Shown here one piece after another: positions 27,001-36,149 of a stretch of 64,000 nt of DNA. The position numbers were made by a program, and so were the translations under genes. This DNA is from Diphasiastrum complanatum (Eukaryota; Streptophyta; Lycopodiopsida; Lycopodiales; Lycopodiaceae). Location of the stretch: positions 16,501,729-16,565,728 of the forward strand of contig CM055102.1 of NCBI GenBank assembly GCA_029204225.1, given 5' to 3'. The notes under the pieces were generated by a model, which saw only the letters and a list, made by a program, of their open reading frames with translations, had not been told where the DNA came from and did no database searches. Each line of letters begins with the position of its first letter. The first letter of the stretch is position 1.

Positions 27001-29730
27001 AAAGAATGTGATAATAGTACGGTATAATGTCCAAATGAATTTAGTCGACTAAGGTGCATTATAAATAATAGTTTAATTAAATCACTAGTCTGACAGGAAT
27101 TGCAATCGAAGTTTACTATACCTCAAAAGTAAAAAGGACTAATTGAAGATTTTTCTTCTAATCTGGTTATCTAAACCTAAGCTTTTCATGCAAACACTTA
27201 TGGATGGAATCAAAAGTTCCTATGAATCCTTTAATTCATAGTTGCACTAGAGGACCGTGAATCGTGGTTCGAATCGTGATTCGCGGTTTTTTAGGGTTTT
27301 GAGAATCATTTTTTTGGTGAGCAGTATGGGTATCAGCTTGAAGCTCTTGACAAGAGCAGTGGATTATGCAGGTTGCCAGTAGTTTCAGGTACAGTATGGT
27401 CCATTTCAGGGTAGATATATTGCTGAAACAATGTGCCAAAAACCAGCTCAAAAGAACGAAGTTTTTTTTGAACAACGATTCTGTGCTGCGAATCACGATT
27501 TGCGATTTGCGCCAACTATGCCTTAATTTTGGGTTCAGTTTGTTACCGAGAAAGTGAGAGATAAAAGTTCCTTTACGTATCAAGAATTTTTAGCAAGTGC
27601 TCAAGGTCATTAATAGCAGAGAAAATCATCCAGTGGAAAACATGTAATTGAAAGAAGGAAGCTCATATGTTTGTCTCACTTTTTTAATCTTCATTCGCGA
27701 CAAGAAAATGCTGCTTTCCATGACTATTGGGGATGAAATACGTTTTGATCAAGGAGAATATAAGATTGAGAGTCATTTCTCAATGCCAGTTGCAAGACAG
27801 ATATGAAAATGTGCTTTTGAATGATAGCAGCATGATGAATTTGCAACACCAGTGTGTAATCTGTGAAGTGTGCCCATTATTTTTATGGAAAAGTTGGATA
27901 TAAAATGTTATTGAGAGTTGCAGGGGAGGCTATTAGATGTGATTTCTTGGGCATTCTCATGCCAAGAAAGTATGTGCTATGTTTTGTTTTCAGCCCCGGC
28001 CCTTTGAATGATCCACAAAACTGGGCCACCTAAGAAGATATTCTTGAAAGTTCAGGTTGTGAACATGTTTTGACCATAAAAATTATGACACCAGTTAAAA
28101 AAATGCAATTGACAGATTTGAATGAACAATAAGGTCAATGACTATCCTTCAATCACCGAGGAAACAATTCCTGGCTATCGTGGATCACCAGCAGAAAGCT
28201 TGGTCAAGATGTAATCATGGAAATAGTTTGCTAGGTTTTGGCTGGTCTAAACTAGTTAACTGTCCTAATGGTATTCTGAATTTGTTGTTTATACCCTTTT
28301 GCATGGCTTCAATAAATCAGCATGCTGGAAGTCAGTCTAGCTTATGACAATCTCGAGTCGGAGCTTCCTACACGAAGTCTTGTATCACTATGGCCACTTC
28401 AAGGAGATCAACACTCAAGAAGTGCAGGACGAAGAGGGAATAAAACATCCTTCCTCAAGCATAGTGCTTCCTGGACAGAACATGCTGAGGACCGAATGAA
28501 AAAGAAGCTATTGATGGACGGTACACCTCTATGATTTCATTATTTTGTATGTGCTTGCATTTTGAATTCAAATTTTGTGTTTAAGAACATTTTGTAATTC
28601 CATTTAGACATGCTTGTTTGTGAAGCAATGAATCACCATGCATCTTAGGTTGGTAATCTTAATTTATATTGTAGTTTCCTTTAAAAGACATATGAATCAA
28701 AACATTCCACTATTCTTGGTTATAGACATGTTCTGGTTCCTGTGTGTTGAAAGACCAAACATCTTTTCTATTGAATACTTCAGCTTCTAATTATTCAAAA
28801 CCATAATCCATTTCCATAACTAGAACGCCTATGTTTACAGATATAAACTATGTGAAATATTGTGTTTTCACTCGGATATCCTAGGATATGTAGTCCAAAA
28901 TCTCAGTGCAGTTTCAATAATGGATTATAGTCCGCAGAAACTTGAAACTCAGAAAATGCATTTTGCTTTAAATCATCTGCTGATACCTGCAAACTGGTCC
29001 TACTCATCAGTACTTTCGATTCTGCTAACACTTGCACATATGCCTACTACATCAATATTTGCTTTTAATGTGTGGTCAAGAGAGTTCTTAAAATCTTAGG
29101 ACATTCAAAGGATTGTTTGGGCCCTTGTGAGGCTGTATGTTTTGGGAGTTGGGTCAAGAGTTTCCTTTTGAACAATAATGCTTTTCAGGTTATTCGTTTC
29201 CTTCTTGAGGAATAACGCTTTTCTAGTCATTCTTAGTACAATTTCCTCTTGTAGGATTGTAAGATTTGCATCAGTCCCGCCATTCTTCATCGAATGTGAT
29301 CTTGCAGTGAACTGGATATAGGTTAACACAAATGTTTTTCTAACAATGTGAATATATAGAAAATAAGGCGGCTCTATTTAAAAATTGTTGGAATTAGGGA
29401 GACAATTCCATATAAATATAGTGTTTTCATTTCAGTTTATTTTTCTCTCTTTGATGTTTTTTCCTTGCTTCACAGAGGTTCTCGCACAAGCATTTCCTCA
29501 ATACATATGTGTGTGTGCTTGTAGTATATGTACATAGAAGCTGTTGCTCCGATTCTGAGAATTCAGTTATTTCACAGTGTAGTGAGACTCAGCTTTCTTA
29601 GATAGTCTAGCCTATTCATTGACCTTGTACCTGATTTTCAGCTTATGAAGAAGTTGTTACAGAGCTGCATATTATCATTCAATCCCCTTCTGGGCTATCG
29701 ATTATTTCTGATCCCACTGAAGCTGTGTAG
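3419..29730 (+). CDS. CENP-O-like kinetochore protein, multi-exon gene (5' end incomplete)
   Basis: CENP-O belongs to the constitutive centromere-associated network of the inner kinetochore. It has an N-terminal coiled coil followed by RWD folds. I assembled twelve exons: 3419-3459, 4691-4733, 4982-5027, 5258-5328, 11001-11059, 11297-11398, 11620-11677, 20544-20680, 20977-21033, 23963-24060, 28321-28520 and 29642-29730. All eleven introns are GT-AG and every junction preserves phase, giving about 333 residues plus a missing N-terminus; human CENP-O is 300. The N-terminal part is charged and helical ([16 protein letters not shown]). The C-terminal part carries family-like blocks: [29 protein letters not shown] and [19 protein letters not shown]. 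The last two align with SVPVFIPLEEI and LCEYLNAYSGRKYQ, recalled from human CENP-O. Introns total about 25 kb and hold most of the transposons here. I found no frame break from 3419 to the stop. The family call is recognition from memory, not a database search. Confidence 0.75.
4691..4733 (+). CDS. CENP-O-like exon (coiled-coil part)
   Basis: The acceptor is GGTCAG and the donor is a consensus GTAAGT at 4734. The exon encodes [14 protein letters not shown] plus one base, which is completed by the first two bases of exon 4982-5027 to give Leu. Confidence 0.65.
4982..5027 (+). CDS. CENP-O-like exon (coiled-coil part)
   Basis: The acceptor CTTTAG ends at 4981 and the donor is GTATTT at 5028. 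With the base carried over from the previous exon it reads [15 protein letters not shown] and ends two bases into an Arg/Ser codon. A short 248-bp intron precedes it and a 230-bp intron follows. Confidence 0.65.
5258..5328 (+). CDS. CENP-O-like exon (end of coiled-coil part)
   Basis: The acceptor TGACAG ends at 5257 and the donor is GTAACG at 5329. It encodes [18 protein letters not shown] and a few more residues, ending one base into a codon. That phase joins exactly to the exon at 11,001, 5.7 kb downstream. A further open stretch to the right (about 5400-5517) could be an alternative exon but has a poor acceptor. Confidence 0.6.
5329..7500. other. Left part of the 5.7-kb intron, unidentified
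   Basis: No transposon domain is recognised. Minus-strand ORFs at 6566-6754 and 6810-7196 look coding-like but match no family I know. They may be remnants of one older element. Confidence 0.4.
7500..8160 (+). mobile_element. Ty3/gypsy gag fragment with zinc knuckle (degenerate)
   Basis: At 7572-7775 the peptide has the retrotransposon gag pattern ([14 protein letters not shown], then [10 protein letters not shown]). The next frame carries [15 protein letters not shown] zinc knuckle at about 8078-8150 reads [13 protein letters not shown]. It is one residue short of the usual CX2CX4HX4C, so zinc binding is doubtful. Frame changes and stops separate the parts. It lies in the sense strand of the host intron. 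Confidence 0.75.
8290..8670 (+). mobile_element. Ty3/gypsy protease remnant
   Basis: ORF 8432-8635 contains [16 protein letters not shown] and [11 protein letters not shown], resembling the C-terminal half of a retroviral-type aspartic protease. The catalytic Asp motif region upstream is broken by stops. Confidence 0.5.
8674..9553 (+). mobile_element. Ty3/gypsy reverse transcriptase, truncated
   Basis: A linker and RT N-terminus ([20 protein letters not shown], 8674-9090) are followed, after a frameshift, by the RT core at 9114-9431. The core has [35 protein letters not shown], and FVDDL in place of the usual Y/FVDD catalytic box. A stop follows directly after that box. Similarity ends near 9553, with no RNase H or integrase and no LTRs visible. 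The two frames and the early stop make it inactive. Confidence 0.85.
9831..10030. repeat. 106-bp tandem duplication
   Basis: CAGATGTTTTCTGGGGTACA starts at 9831 and again at 9937. The unit continues through TCGCTCAGGCAATGGAGACC and a GA-rich end. The copies differ at several sites. It directly precedes a (GA)n tract. Confidence 0.8.
10097..10141. repeat. (GA)n microsatellite, about 45 bp
   Basis: An uninterrupted GA dinucleotide run in the 5.7-kb intron. Confidence 0.95.
10428..10712 (+). other. Unexplained open frame, 94 codons, no start codon needed
   Basis: An open frame follows TTTTTAG at 10,421-10,427 and runs to TAA at 10,710-10,712. The composition looks protein-like, for example [20 protein letters not shown] and then a Cys-rich end with [17 protein letters not shown]. 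It lies in the intron between CENP-O-like exons 5258-5328 and 11,001-11,059, which already join in phase without it. I do not recognise the family. It could be an alternative exon, a relic of a transposon protein, or chance. Confidence 0.25.
11001..11059 (+). CDS. CENP-O-like exon
   Basis: A very good acceptor (TTTGTTTCTTGCAG) ends at 11,000 and a consensus donor (GTGAGC) begins at 11,060. It reads [19 protein letters not shown] after a split codon and ends in phase 0. It is the first exon after the gypsy-bearing intron. Confidence 0.65.
11297..11398 (+). CDS. CENP-O-like exon (start of RWD region)
   Basis: There are 34 complete codons between GATCAG and the donor GTTTGA at 11,399. The exon contains [16 protein letters not shown], just ahead of the conserved RWD block. 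Confidence 0.7.
11620..11677 (+). CDS. CENP-O-like exon (RWD region)
   Basis: A strong pyrimidine tract and TTGTCAG end at 11,619. The donor GTCAGG starts at 11,678. It encodes [19 protein letters not shown] plus one base. The frame is also open upstream of 11,620, so an earlier acceptor at 11,571 would be phase-compatible too. The following intron is 8.87 kb and contains the chromodomain gypsy element, the hAT gene and the 699-bp element. Confidence 0.7.
11678..12540. other. Intron sequence, nothing identified
   Basis: T-rich intron DNA without ORFs, repeats or recognisable element ends. Confidence 0.5.
12540..13430 (-). mobile_element. Probable 3' untranslated/LTR portion of the chromodomain gypsy element
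   Basis: Much more GC-rich than the surrounding intron, and directly downstream (minus strand) of the chromodomain ORF. There is no second LTR copy in the window to fix its borders, so this is inference from position and composition. Confidence 0.4.
13436..14071 (-). mobile_element. Ty3/gypsy chromovirus integrase C-terminus and chromodomain
   Basis: The 211-codon ORF begins in the integrase C-terminal domain ([48 protein letters not shown]). It ends in a chromodomain-like segment ([20 protein letters not shown]). In chromoviruses this module is thought to steer integration to particular chromatin. The LVKWxxxPxxxxSWE signature is intact. The frame differs from the integrase core upstream. 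Confidence 0.85.
14028..14474 (-). mobile_element. Ty3/gypsy integrase core, N-terminally truncated
   Basis: It starts within the integrase core at [16 protein letters not shown] and has [14 protein letters not shown] and [13 protein letters not shown]. The zinc-binding domain and first catalytic Asp are missing. Directly upstream on the minus strand is RNase H, so a deletion joined the two near 14,475-14,490. The ORF then leaves the family sequence in its last 30 residues. Confidence 0.85.
14490..15440 (-). mobile_element. Ty3/gypsy reverse transcriptase and RNase H, frameshifted
   Basis: RT motifs run from about 15,435 down to 14,951: [35 protein letters not shown] and [12 protein letters not shown], with the YIDD catalytic box intact. 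The RNase H frame follows at 14,490-14,957 ([33 protein letters not shown]). A frame change separates RT from RNase H near 14,955. On the 5' side the element stops abruptly near 15,440, so gag and protease are absent. Confidence 0.9.
15441..15863. other. LTR-like AT-rich segment
   Basis: The stretch includes CTTTTATAGAGTG and a direct match in style (TCAAACTCGAC) to the copia LTRs near 57,790 and 60,255. It may be a solo or partial copia LTR. Borders were not determined. Confidence 0.35.
15864..15925. repeat. (CT)n microsatellite, about 62 bp
   Basis: An uninterrupted CT run. The flanking sequence to the right repeats variants of AACCATTCAAATT. Confidence 0.95.
17426..17925 (-). pseudogene. 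BED zinc-finger N-terminus of hAT transposase, frameshifted
   Basis: The start codon at 17,925 opens [20 protein letters not shown], with Cys-X2-Cys and a downstream His (WVRAH) fitting a BED finger. Near 17,790 the family-like reading moves to another frame ([20 protein letters not shown]). That frame continues as a long Ser/Thr/Ala/Pro linker to 17,426. A single-base change would explain the break. Confidence 0.65.
17967..18012. repeat. (CT)n microsatellite
   Basis: A CT run directly upstream of the hAT start codon on the minus strand, that is, in its 5' leader. Confidence 0.9.
18050..18330. repeat. Compound CA/CT microsatellite with a 22-bp tandem repeat
   Basis: Several (CA)n and (CT)n runs. 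ACCATAGCTCTCTCTCCCTC occurs three times between about 18,237 and 18,303. Two telomere-like units (CCCTAAACCCTAAA) occur nearby at about 18,033 but are too few to mean anything. Confidence 0.85.
18660..19358. mobile_element. 699-bp hAT-like non-autonomous element with perfect 8-bp TSD and duplicated coding-like insert
   Basis: The left end is CAGTGTTTCCTCGAAACGCG. The right end is the near-inverse, ...GCACCCATGAAACATTG. Both are followed inward by GAAACG/CGTTTC hexamers. The 8 bp CGCCAAAG is present directly outside both ends (18,652-18,659 and 19,359-19,366), the target-site size of hAT transposons. Between the ends is a 227-bp-offset tandem duplication (about 18,797-19,020 and 19,024-19,246). 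Its minus strand encodes a protein-like segment in both copies, e.g. [17 protein letters not shown] and MDRLLGC. I do not recognise that protein. It resembles captured host coding sequence. Confidence 0.85.
19702..19900. repeat. Two adjacent short tandem duplications
   Basis: TTGATAAACAAGGAGT plus CAGTAAGCCATACTCTT occurs twice (from about 19,714 and 19,757). TTTTTATTAAAGAATCT followed by AAAACACTCAATGGATCCAT occurs twice (from about 19,808 and 19,853). Confidence 0.8.
20143..20335. mobile_element. hAT-like MITE of the GAATCG/CGATTC family
   Basis: The ends ATTAGTTGCAGTGAATCG and CGTGAGTGCATCTATG are imperfect inverted repeats. The interior is full of GAATCG, CGATTC and CGATTTGC motifs. ATGTATA occurs at both borders, a 7-bp match to an expected 8-bp duplication. 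It lies just upstream of CENP-O-like exon 20,544. Confidence 0.6.
20544..20680 (+). CDS. CENP-O-like exon (RWD core)
   Basis: The acceptor is CTATTGCAG and the donor is GTAAGT at 20,681. It contains [17 protein letters not shown] and [17 protein letters not shown], the most recognisable family block (human counterpart SVPVFIPLEEI). The phase is correct across the 8.87-kb intron. Confidence 0.8.
20977..21033 (+). CDS. CENP-O-like exon (RWD helix)
   Basis: There are nineteen codons, [19 protein letters not shown], between TTTTGTAG and GTACAA. This matches the human CENP-O helix ending LCEYLNAYSGRKYQ. Confidence 0.8.
21756..21763 (+). promoter_or_regulatory. TATA-box-like site
   Basis: CTATAAAAG lies 46 bp upstream of the ATG of the small ORF at 21,810. 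The spacing suits a plant promoter, but no expression evidence exists. Confidence 0.3.
21810..21953 (+). CDS. Possible 47-aa peptide with signal-peptide-like N-terminus
   Basis: ATG at 21,810 opens [10 protein letters not shown], then a hydrophobic core [16 protein letters not shown], then a small-residue site (SSPWAS) and a short tail ending at TAG (21,951-21,953). The layout resembles a secretion signal. A TATA-like box precedes it. It is inside a CENP-O-like intron on the same strand. There is no family match, and a chance hydrophobic ORF is quite possible. Confidence 0.25.
   Translation: MTFLETNNDAIFLVLLILWISHSILSSPWASFDQQRLWAHAPSCLPP
22131..22216. repeat. Short tandem duplication
   Basis: CTACCTATGTTGCT followed by AGCACCTC/CAACACCTC and CTCTGAGGT occurs twice in tandem. 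Confidence 0.7.
22474..22735. repeat. Tandem duplication of about 137 bp, diverged
   Basis: GCCCTTTGTGAGTAT plus AGGGACCC.TACCATCAT recurs at about 22,480 and 22,617. Both copies continue through a GGGGCCCT and a GGGCTCCAG motif. Confidence 0.7.
23963..24060 (+). CDS. CENP-O-like exon
   Basis: The acceptor is CCTTTTGCAG and the donor is GTATGT at 24,061. It encodes [19 protein letters not shown] and [12 protein letters not shown], with two bases carried over to make a Cys codon at 28,321. Confidence 0.75.
25071..25276. mobile_element. hAT-like MITE, GAATCG family (206 bp)
   Basis: The ends are CATAGTTGCAC and GGCAACCATG. The interior has GCGAATCGCGG and CGCGAATCGCGATGG. It shares GAAACAATGTGCCAAAAACC and the following AGCTCAAAAGAA with the element at 27,237-27,520, so the two are copies of one family. 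A clean target duplication is not visible. Confidence 0.65.
25880..26095. repeat. GGAACG/CGTTCC palindromic array with 72-bp perfect palindrome
   Basis: Positions 25,880-25,951 are a perfect inverted repeat (36 bp per arm, no spacer), opening ATGGTCTCGTTCCGGAACGG. Half of it plus an A-rich tail (ATACGTCTTTTTACAAAGG) is then repeated at about 26,010-26,085. It ends AAAACCAT, inverse to the opening ATGGT. It is probably a third family of the same type of MITE. Confidence 0.75.
26762..26850. repeat. GGAACG/CGTTCC inverted-motif fragment
   Basis: A cluster of CGTTCCGAC, GGAACGTTC and GTCGGAACGGAACG motifs within about 90 bp, related to the array at 25,880. Confidence 0.6.
27237..27520. mobile_element. 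hAT-like MITE, GAATCG family (284 bp) with near-perfect 8-bp TSD
   Basis: The ends CATAGTTGCAC and GCGCCAACTATG are inverted. The flanks CTTTAATT (27,229-27,236) and CCTTAATT (27,521-27,528) differ at one base. The interior carries GAATCGTG/CGATTCG motifs. It has a core shared with 25,071-25,276. Confidence 0.75.
28321..28520 (+). CDS. CENP-O-like exon (C-terminal RWD strand and basic tail)
   Basis: The acceptor is AAATCAG and the donor is GTACAC at 28,521. It reads [20 protein letters not shown], corresponding in position to the human LLYKDLTATLPT segment. A basic Arg/Ser/Lys-rich stretch follows. If this intron were retained the protein would stop four codons later. Confidence 0.7.
29642..29730 (+). 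CDS. CENP-O-like terminal exon
   Basis: The acceptor is TGATTTTCAG. Two bases complete an Ala codon, then [17 protein letters not shown] and a short tail end at TAG (29,728-29,730). Confidence 0.65.
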
Positions 29731-31468
29731 GCGACCGGCTTCGATCTTGCTCATGACTTGAAAAGCCATCTGGACGAGCCAAGAAAGGCCCTTCTTATGC
29801 AGGTTTTGGATTTTGGCCAATATCCTGAAGGTCTTGAATGCACCATGCCTTTCCTATTGTTGAAGGTGAACCATTCACATTTTCTAACGATTTGCTGCAT
29901 GTTTCAGGTGACAAACTGCTTGTCCCACTGGTATTTCATGCTTCAAATGACCGATTTGTGGTGCATTGGGTGGATTGAAATCTTGTAGAGCATTTGCTGT
30001 CCATGACTTCTCTGGAGCCATTAATTATGAGGCCAGCTAAACAGCTGCTCGTGGGAAATTTAAAAAAAAAATTCTGCTGTATAGGAAGTTTTGCATCAAA
30101 GGAGGATTGGCAGTGGAAAATATATCCAGGAATTTTGCAGGTAGACATCATCTGGAATTCTGATCTAGATTACTGATAAATTTGTAAGCATCACAGTAGT
30201 TTGTATAGCAGGAAGTCAAGTTTTAAAAGTCTCTTCTTCAGTGCTTCTATAAGGACGAAAATAATAGCTTTGGACAGATAAAGCTCAACTGTTGAGCACT
30301 TGTCGAAAACATTTTTTTACTTCAGAAGATTGTATATTTCTCAAGCAAATGGTGCGACAAAGATTTTGTATGGATGTAAGGCTATCTTCTTAATATGATA
30401 AGTAGTAGCCATTATTGTTGTCATTGATTGCTAATTTGGATGACATGTTCAATTTGACTGCATAAAAAACAACCTTATTTATGTTGTGATTAGTCCTAGT
30501 TGGAGAACGTTGGATGTGATGATGAGATTCGAGAAAGATCTCAAAGCAAAACCCTTGAAAGTTGGGTGACCCGTAGGTGTTGACTACCTATTCATATGCC
30601 ACATGGGCTAAGCGTGTCCCATTAGCAAATCCGAAAATGGAACCAACGTGTTTATGCTAGTGTCAAGAAAATGATGATACTGTAATTGCTCAGAAATAGC
30701 AAGTTTTCAAACAAAATCCTCGAGTTGTTTCTTCAAAATTATTATCTTACGTGCTAGGCTTGCAAGGAGTTGCACATTTGTTAAACATTGATGATTCTCA
30801 TCAAACTCATCACTACTAGAATACGATTGCAAACATGATCCACAAACCACTCTCAACATTTTTTGTAGGAAAATGCATGTAGTGGGTAAGTTTTAAACCA
30901 GTTCCATTGTGTTTCTCAGGTGATGTGTTGGGCCTTAAAACCTGGATCCATGTTGTAGAAGCCACAACAAATGTATTAGCATTAAGTCATGTGAAAATTC
31001 AAATGAACGTGTCAGATGATTGGGCTAAAGTCATTATGCTGTGCAATATCATCATTGGTACTACCCTATTTTCATTTATGCAATCAAGAAGTATTTAAAT
31101 GGTTTATTTACAAGGGCCAGAAGCTGAAAATATCATGAAATACCAAATTACATCGAGAGTCCAACCTTTGAGCTTGCTAATTGGAAGTAAATCTGTAACT
31201 CTATGAATCGACCTAGGTCTAAAGAAATCCTTAACAAACACATGAATCATTATCTCATTGCATGCAAGTGTGTGAAAAATTCAAAAAGGTATCTAATTGA
31301 CCTTAGGGGTTTGTTAAAGCTTTTTAGTCAAGCATCTTGGTGTATGTAGTTGATAGGGCCATTTTGGGCTTTAGAAGTAAAATAGTCAAGTACACATGTT
31401 TTTCCATCATTAGGCCAAAAGTCAATTATGATGTAGCTCGAGCTAGTTACGAGTGTCAAGTTTAGATT
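29731..31468. other. 3' flank of the CENP-O-like gene, no further gene seen
   Basis: It presumably includes the 3' untranslated region. I saw no obvious AATAAA close to the stop and no transposon domain. Confidence 0.4.
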
Positions 31469-31908
31469 TGATGAGTGACCCAAGTCAAAGTGTTGGCATG
31501 AGGTCAAGGGTCCAATCATAAGTGAGATTTTCATCACAAGGGTCAAATCAAATTGAAGGGGTGTTGTGTCACTCTTCTAATAGGATTAAAGAGGTGCTAG
31601 AAAAGGGGTCCAATAGGAATTGAGCATGGACTACCTCGAGATACTATTTGTAGATTGATTCACTTCACTATTGTATTGAGTTTTCGAGAGTAATATGAGA
31701 TTTGGCAATTTGTGACTATTCCACTTTCTCTCTCTACTCGAGGCTCCATAGTGAGATTCTCTCTCTACCCGAGAGCAAGCAATTTTCATACTTACTTTTT
31801 TTCAAGTATCATGTGTGAATGTATTGCTTGTGTTTGTATGCTGTAGATTTGTGATTCTGCCTTAGTTTTTGACATAGATCTTGATTATTAATCTATAGTT
31901 GATCTAAA

Positions 31909-32580
31909 GTGCAAACACAAAGCTTAGGAGATAGGTGCTTGCAACTCGGCCAAGGAAGCTTGGGATTCACTCAAAGCTATCTATGCAATTATACATCGAG
32001 AGTCAAAGACATCCATAGAGAGCTTGCTTGTATTGGAGATTCCATCAAACAAAGTGAGCTAGTCCAAGTCGTTCTCAATGGCTTGAAAGATGATTATGAC
32101 AATTTTGTCCAATCCTATGCTATCAAGGAAGAGCTACCTATCTTGGAGGCATTACAAGGTGTTCTTATTGCCAAAGAATCAAGGCATAAGAACAAGCTTA
32201 TGAGGATGGACAAATTATCCCTCAACAATCATATTGGTGATGACAAAGCTCTATCTGTCAAAGACAAGCACATAGGGTGGAGCAAAAAGCAACACCAAGT
32301 AAAAGTCAAAGACCAAGATGGAGAGGAGGACACCTCTCATGCTTCTATTTCAAAGATGAAGAAAAAGAATATTAAGTGCTTCTTTTGTGGCAAGAAAGGC
32401 CACTATGCTACTAATTGTTTCAAGAAGAAAAACCAATTCAAGCAAGCCAACATCTCTAATGAGAAAGAAGATGATGCAAATGCAAGTGAAGGAGAAGGCT
32501 CTCTAATGGTATCTAGCTTATCCTCTTCCCCCTTCAAGAAGGATGGCTCTTGGTAATATTGATAGCGGAGCATCATCTCA
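31909..32580 (+). mobile_element. Ty1/copia gag and protease start
   Basis: The gag (UBN2-like) part reads IKQSELVQVVLNGLKDDYDN and AIKEELPILEALQGVLIAKE. A well-formed zinc knuckle follows, CFFCGKKGHYATNC. A stop interrupts just before the protease motif IDSGASSH near 32,562-32,583. The left end has a frame change from the SAKEAWD segment. Confidence 0.85.
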
Positions 32581-32583
32581 TAT

Positions 32584-33335
32584 GTGGACTCTTATTCATT
32601 TATCATGCCTTATGAAGGAGTCAAGAAGTCTATATACACTGCAAATGATCAAAAGTGCAAAATTGAAGGAATAGGGACTACTTCCTTGAAGCTTGCATCT
32701 TCTAACGTTCTATCTTTTCACAAGTTTTTTTTTGTTCCTAAGCTTACAAAGAACCTTATAAGTCTTGGCCAACTTCTTGATAGTGGCCTTGATGTGAAAT
32801 TCCATATTGATACTTGTGTGATCAAGAAGGATGACGAGATCCTTGCACATTGATCTAGATTTGGCATATACAAATTAGATTAAAGAGAAAGTGCAAATTC
32901 TTGTCATGTTCCTTATGTGACCAAGCTTTCCAAGGAGGAGTTATGGCAAGGAAATTGGAACATACCAATTACAAATTCATGCTTTCTATAATCAAAGAAG
33001 CCAAGGTTATTGGCTTGCCAAAGCCACTATTCAAGGAGATCAAGCCATGTGAGGCTTGTGCTATTGCCAAATCAAACAAGAAGCCATATATAAGATCTTC
33101 CATCAAGAGTACACTTCCTTTGGAGTTGATCCACTCGGATGGACATTTCTCATCAAGCACAAGCAAGGGGGGAGCCACTTGTTTTGTGACTTTTATTGAT
33201 GATCACATGAGCTTTGTGCATATTCCCTTGGAAACAAGGAAGAAGATGATCCAAGCTCATGGAAAGGGATCATGGTTGGATACTCATCCACCAAGAAGGC
33301 CTATAGAGTCTTCATACTCTCTACTTCGAAGGTGA
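32584..33335 (+). mobile_element. Ty1/copia protease remainder and deleted integrase
   Basis: After the protease (KNLISLGQLLDSGLDVKF) come broken pre-integrase pieces and an integrase start, with PLELIHSDGHFSSSTSKGGA carrying the first catalytic Asp. At about 33,210 the core jumps to the C-terminal part (VHIPLETRKKM; GSWLDTHPPRRP). The second Asp and the Glu are lost. Confidence 0.8.
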
Positions 33336-33684
33336 TTGAGAGTAGACATATTAGTTCCTAGAAGCATTTGATCAAAGCGTATCTTCCATAATACATTTGG
33401 TTGATGAGGTCGAGATTTGAGAAGGAGTCTCCTTGGGTTTTCTCACCAAGGAGATTTGATGAGTGACCCAAGTCAAAGTGTTGGCATGAGGTCAAGGGTC
33501 CAATCGTAAGTGAGATTTTCATTGGAAGGGTCCAATCAAATTGAAGGGATGTCATGTCACTCGTCCAATAGGATGCTAGAAAAGGGGTCCAATAGGAATT
33601 GAGCATGGACTATCTCGAGATACTACTAGATCTTGATTATCAATCTATAGTTGATCTAAAGTGCAAACACAAAACTTAGGAGAT

Positions 33685-35640
<1,956 letters not shown>

Positions 35641-36110
35641 CAGTATTCCCAAACAAACGATGTTCTAGTGATAGGCCAAGCCGTTATATTACCGTATTAG
35701 GGGGAGTGCCATACTGATTAGCTTACAGGCAATTGGTCCATATCAGTTTAAGCATAAAAGAGTATGAAAAGTTTTAACCGTTAAAGTTTTACTTAGCCAA
35801 AAGACCTGGTGTGGACACGTGTGCTGGTATCAGTGCAAATTCATGTTATATATACTAACCCAAGTGATCCTTATAGGGCGAGGTGTGTCACGCACTGTTG
35901 TCCATACTCCTGACCATATCCATGCTTTCAGTTGTATCTCACCAAAGGTCTAAAGTGATACTTAACAGAGTGGGATAAAGTAATACCATGATTGATTGTA
36001 TGATTGTTTCTGAGCAAATCCATGCTATACAGAACTTATTATATCAACCATGGTATAGGGACCTTACTATGAATAGGATGGCTTATTATTAGCAAGGGGT
36101 CTCCAATGTT
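35641..36110 (+). other. Possible LTR or leader of a gypsy-like element
   Basis: Non-coding stretch ending TTTTTACAAGGTATTAGAGCAG at about 36,110. The end resembles an LTR end followed by a mutated methionine-tRNA primer-binding site. No partner LTR was found. Confidence 0.35.
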
Positions 36111-36149
36111 TTTACAAGGTATTAGAGCAGATCTGTGCCATTCTAACCC

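Larger units (their letters stand above)
31469..33684 (+). mobile_element. Deleted Ty1/copia element with LTR remnants
   Basis: Direct repeats TGATGAGTGACCCAAGTC... begin at 31,469 and 33,457. Both reach AAAGTGCAAACACAAA, the second after an internal deletion of about 220 bp. A purine tract precedes the second copy. Between them are gag, protease start and integrase pieces, but no reverse transcriptase. No standard primer-binding site follows the left repeat, where the sequence enters gag mid-domain (SAKEAWDSLKAIYA). Confidence 0.75.

Noticed and set aside
33457-33684. Treating the 31.5/33.5-kb repeats as a complete LTR pair
   Set aside because: The right copy lacks about 220 internal bases, no primer-binding site follows the left copy, and no target duplication is visible.
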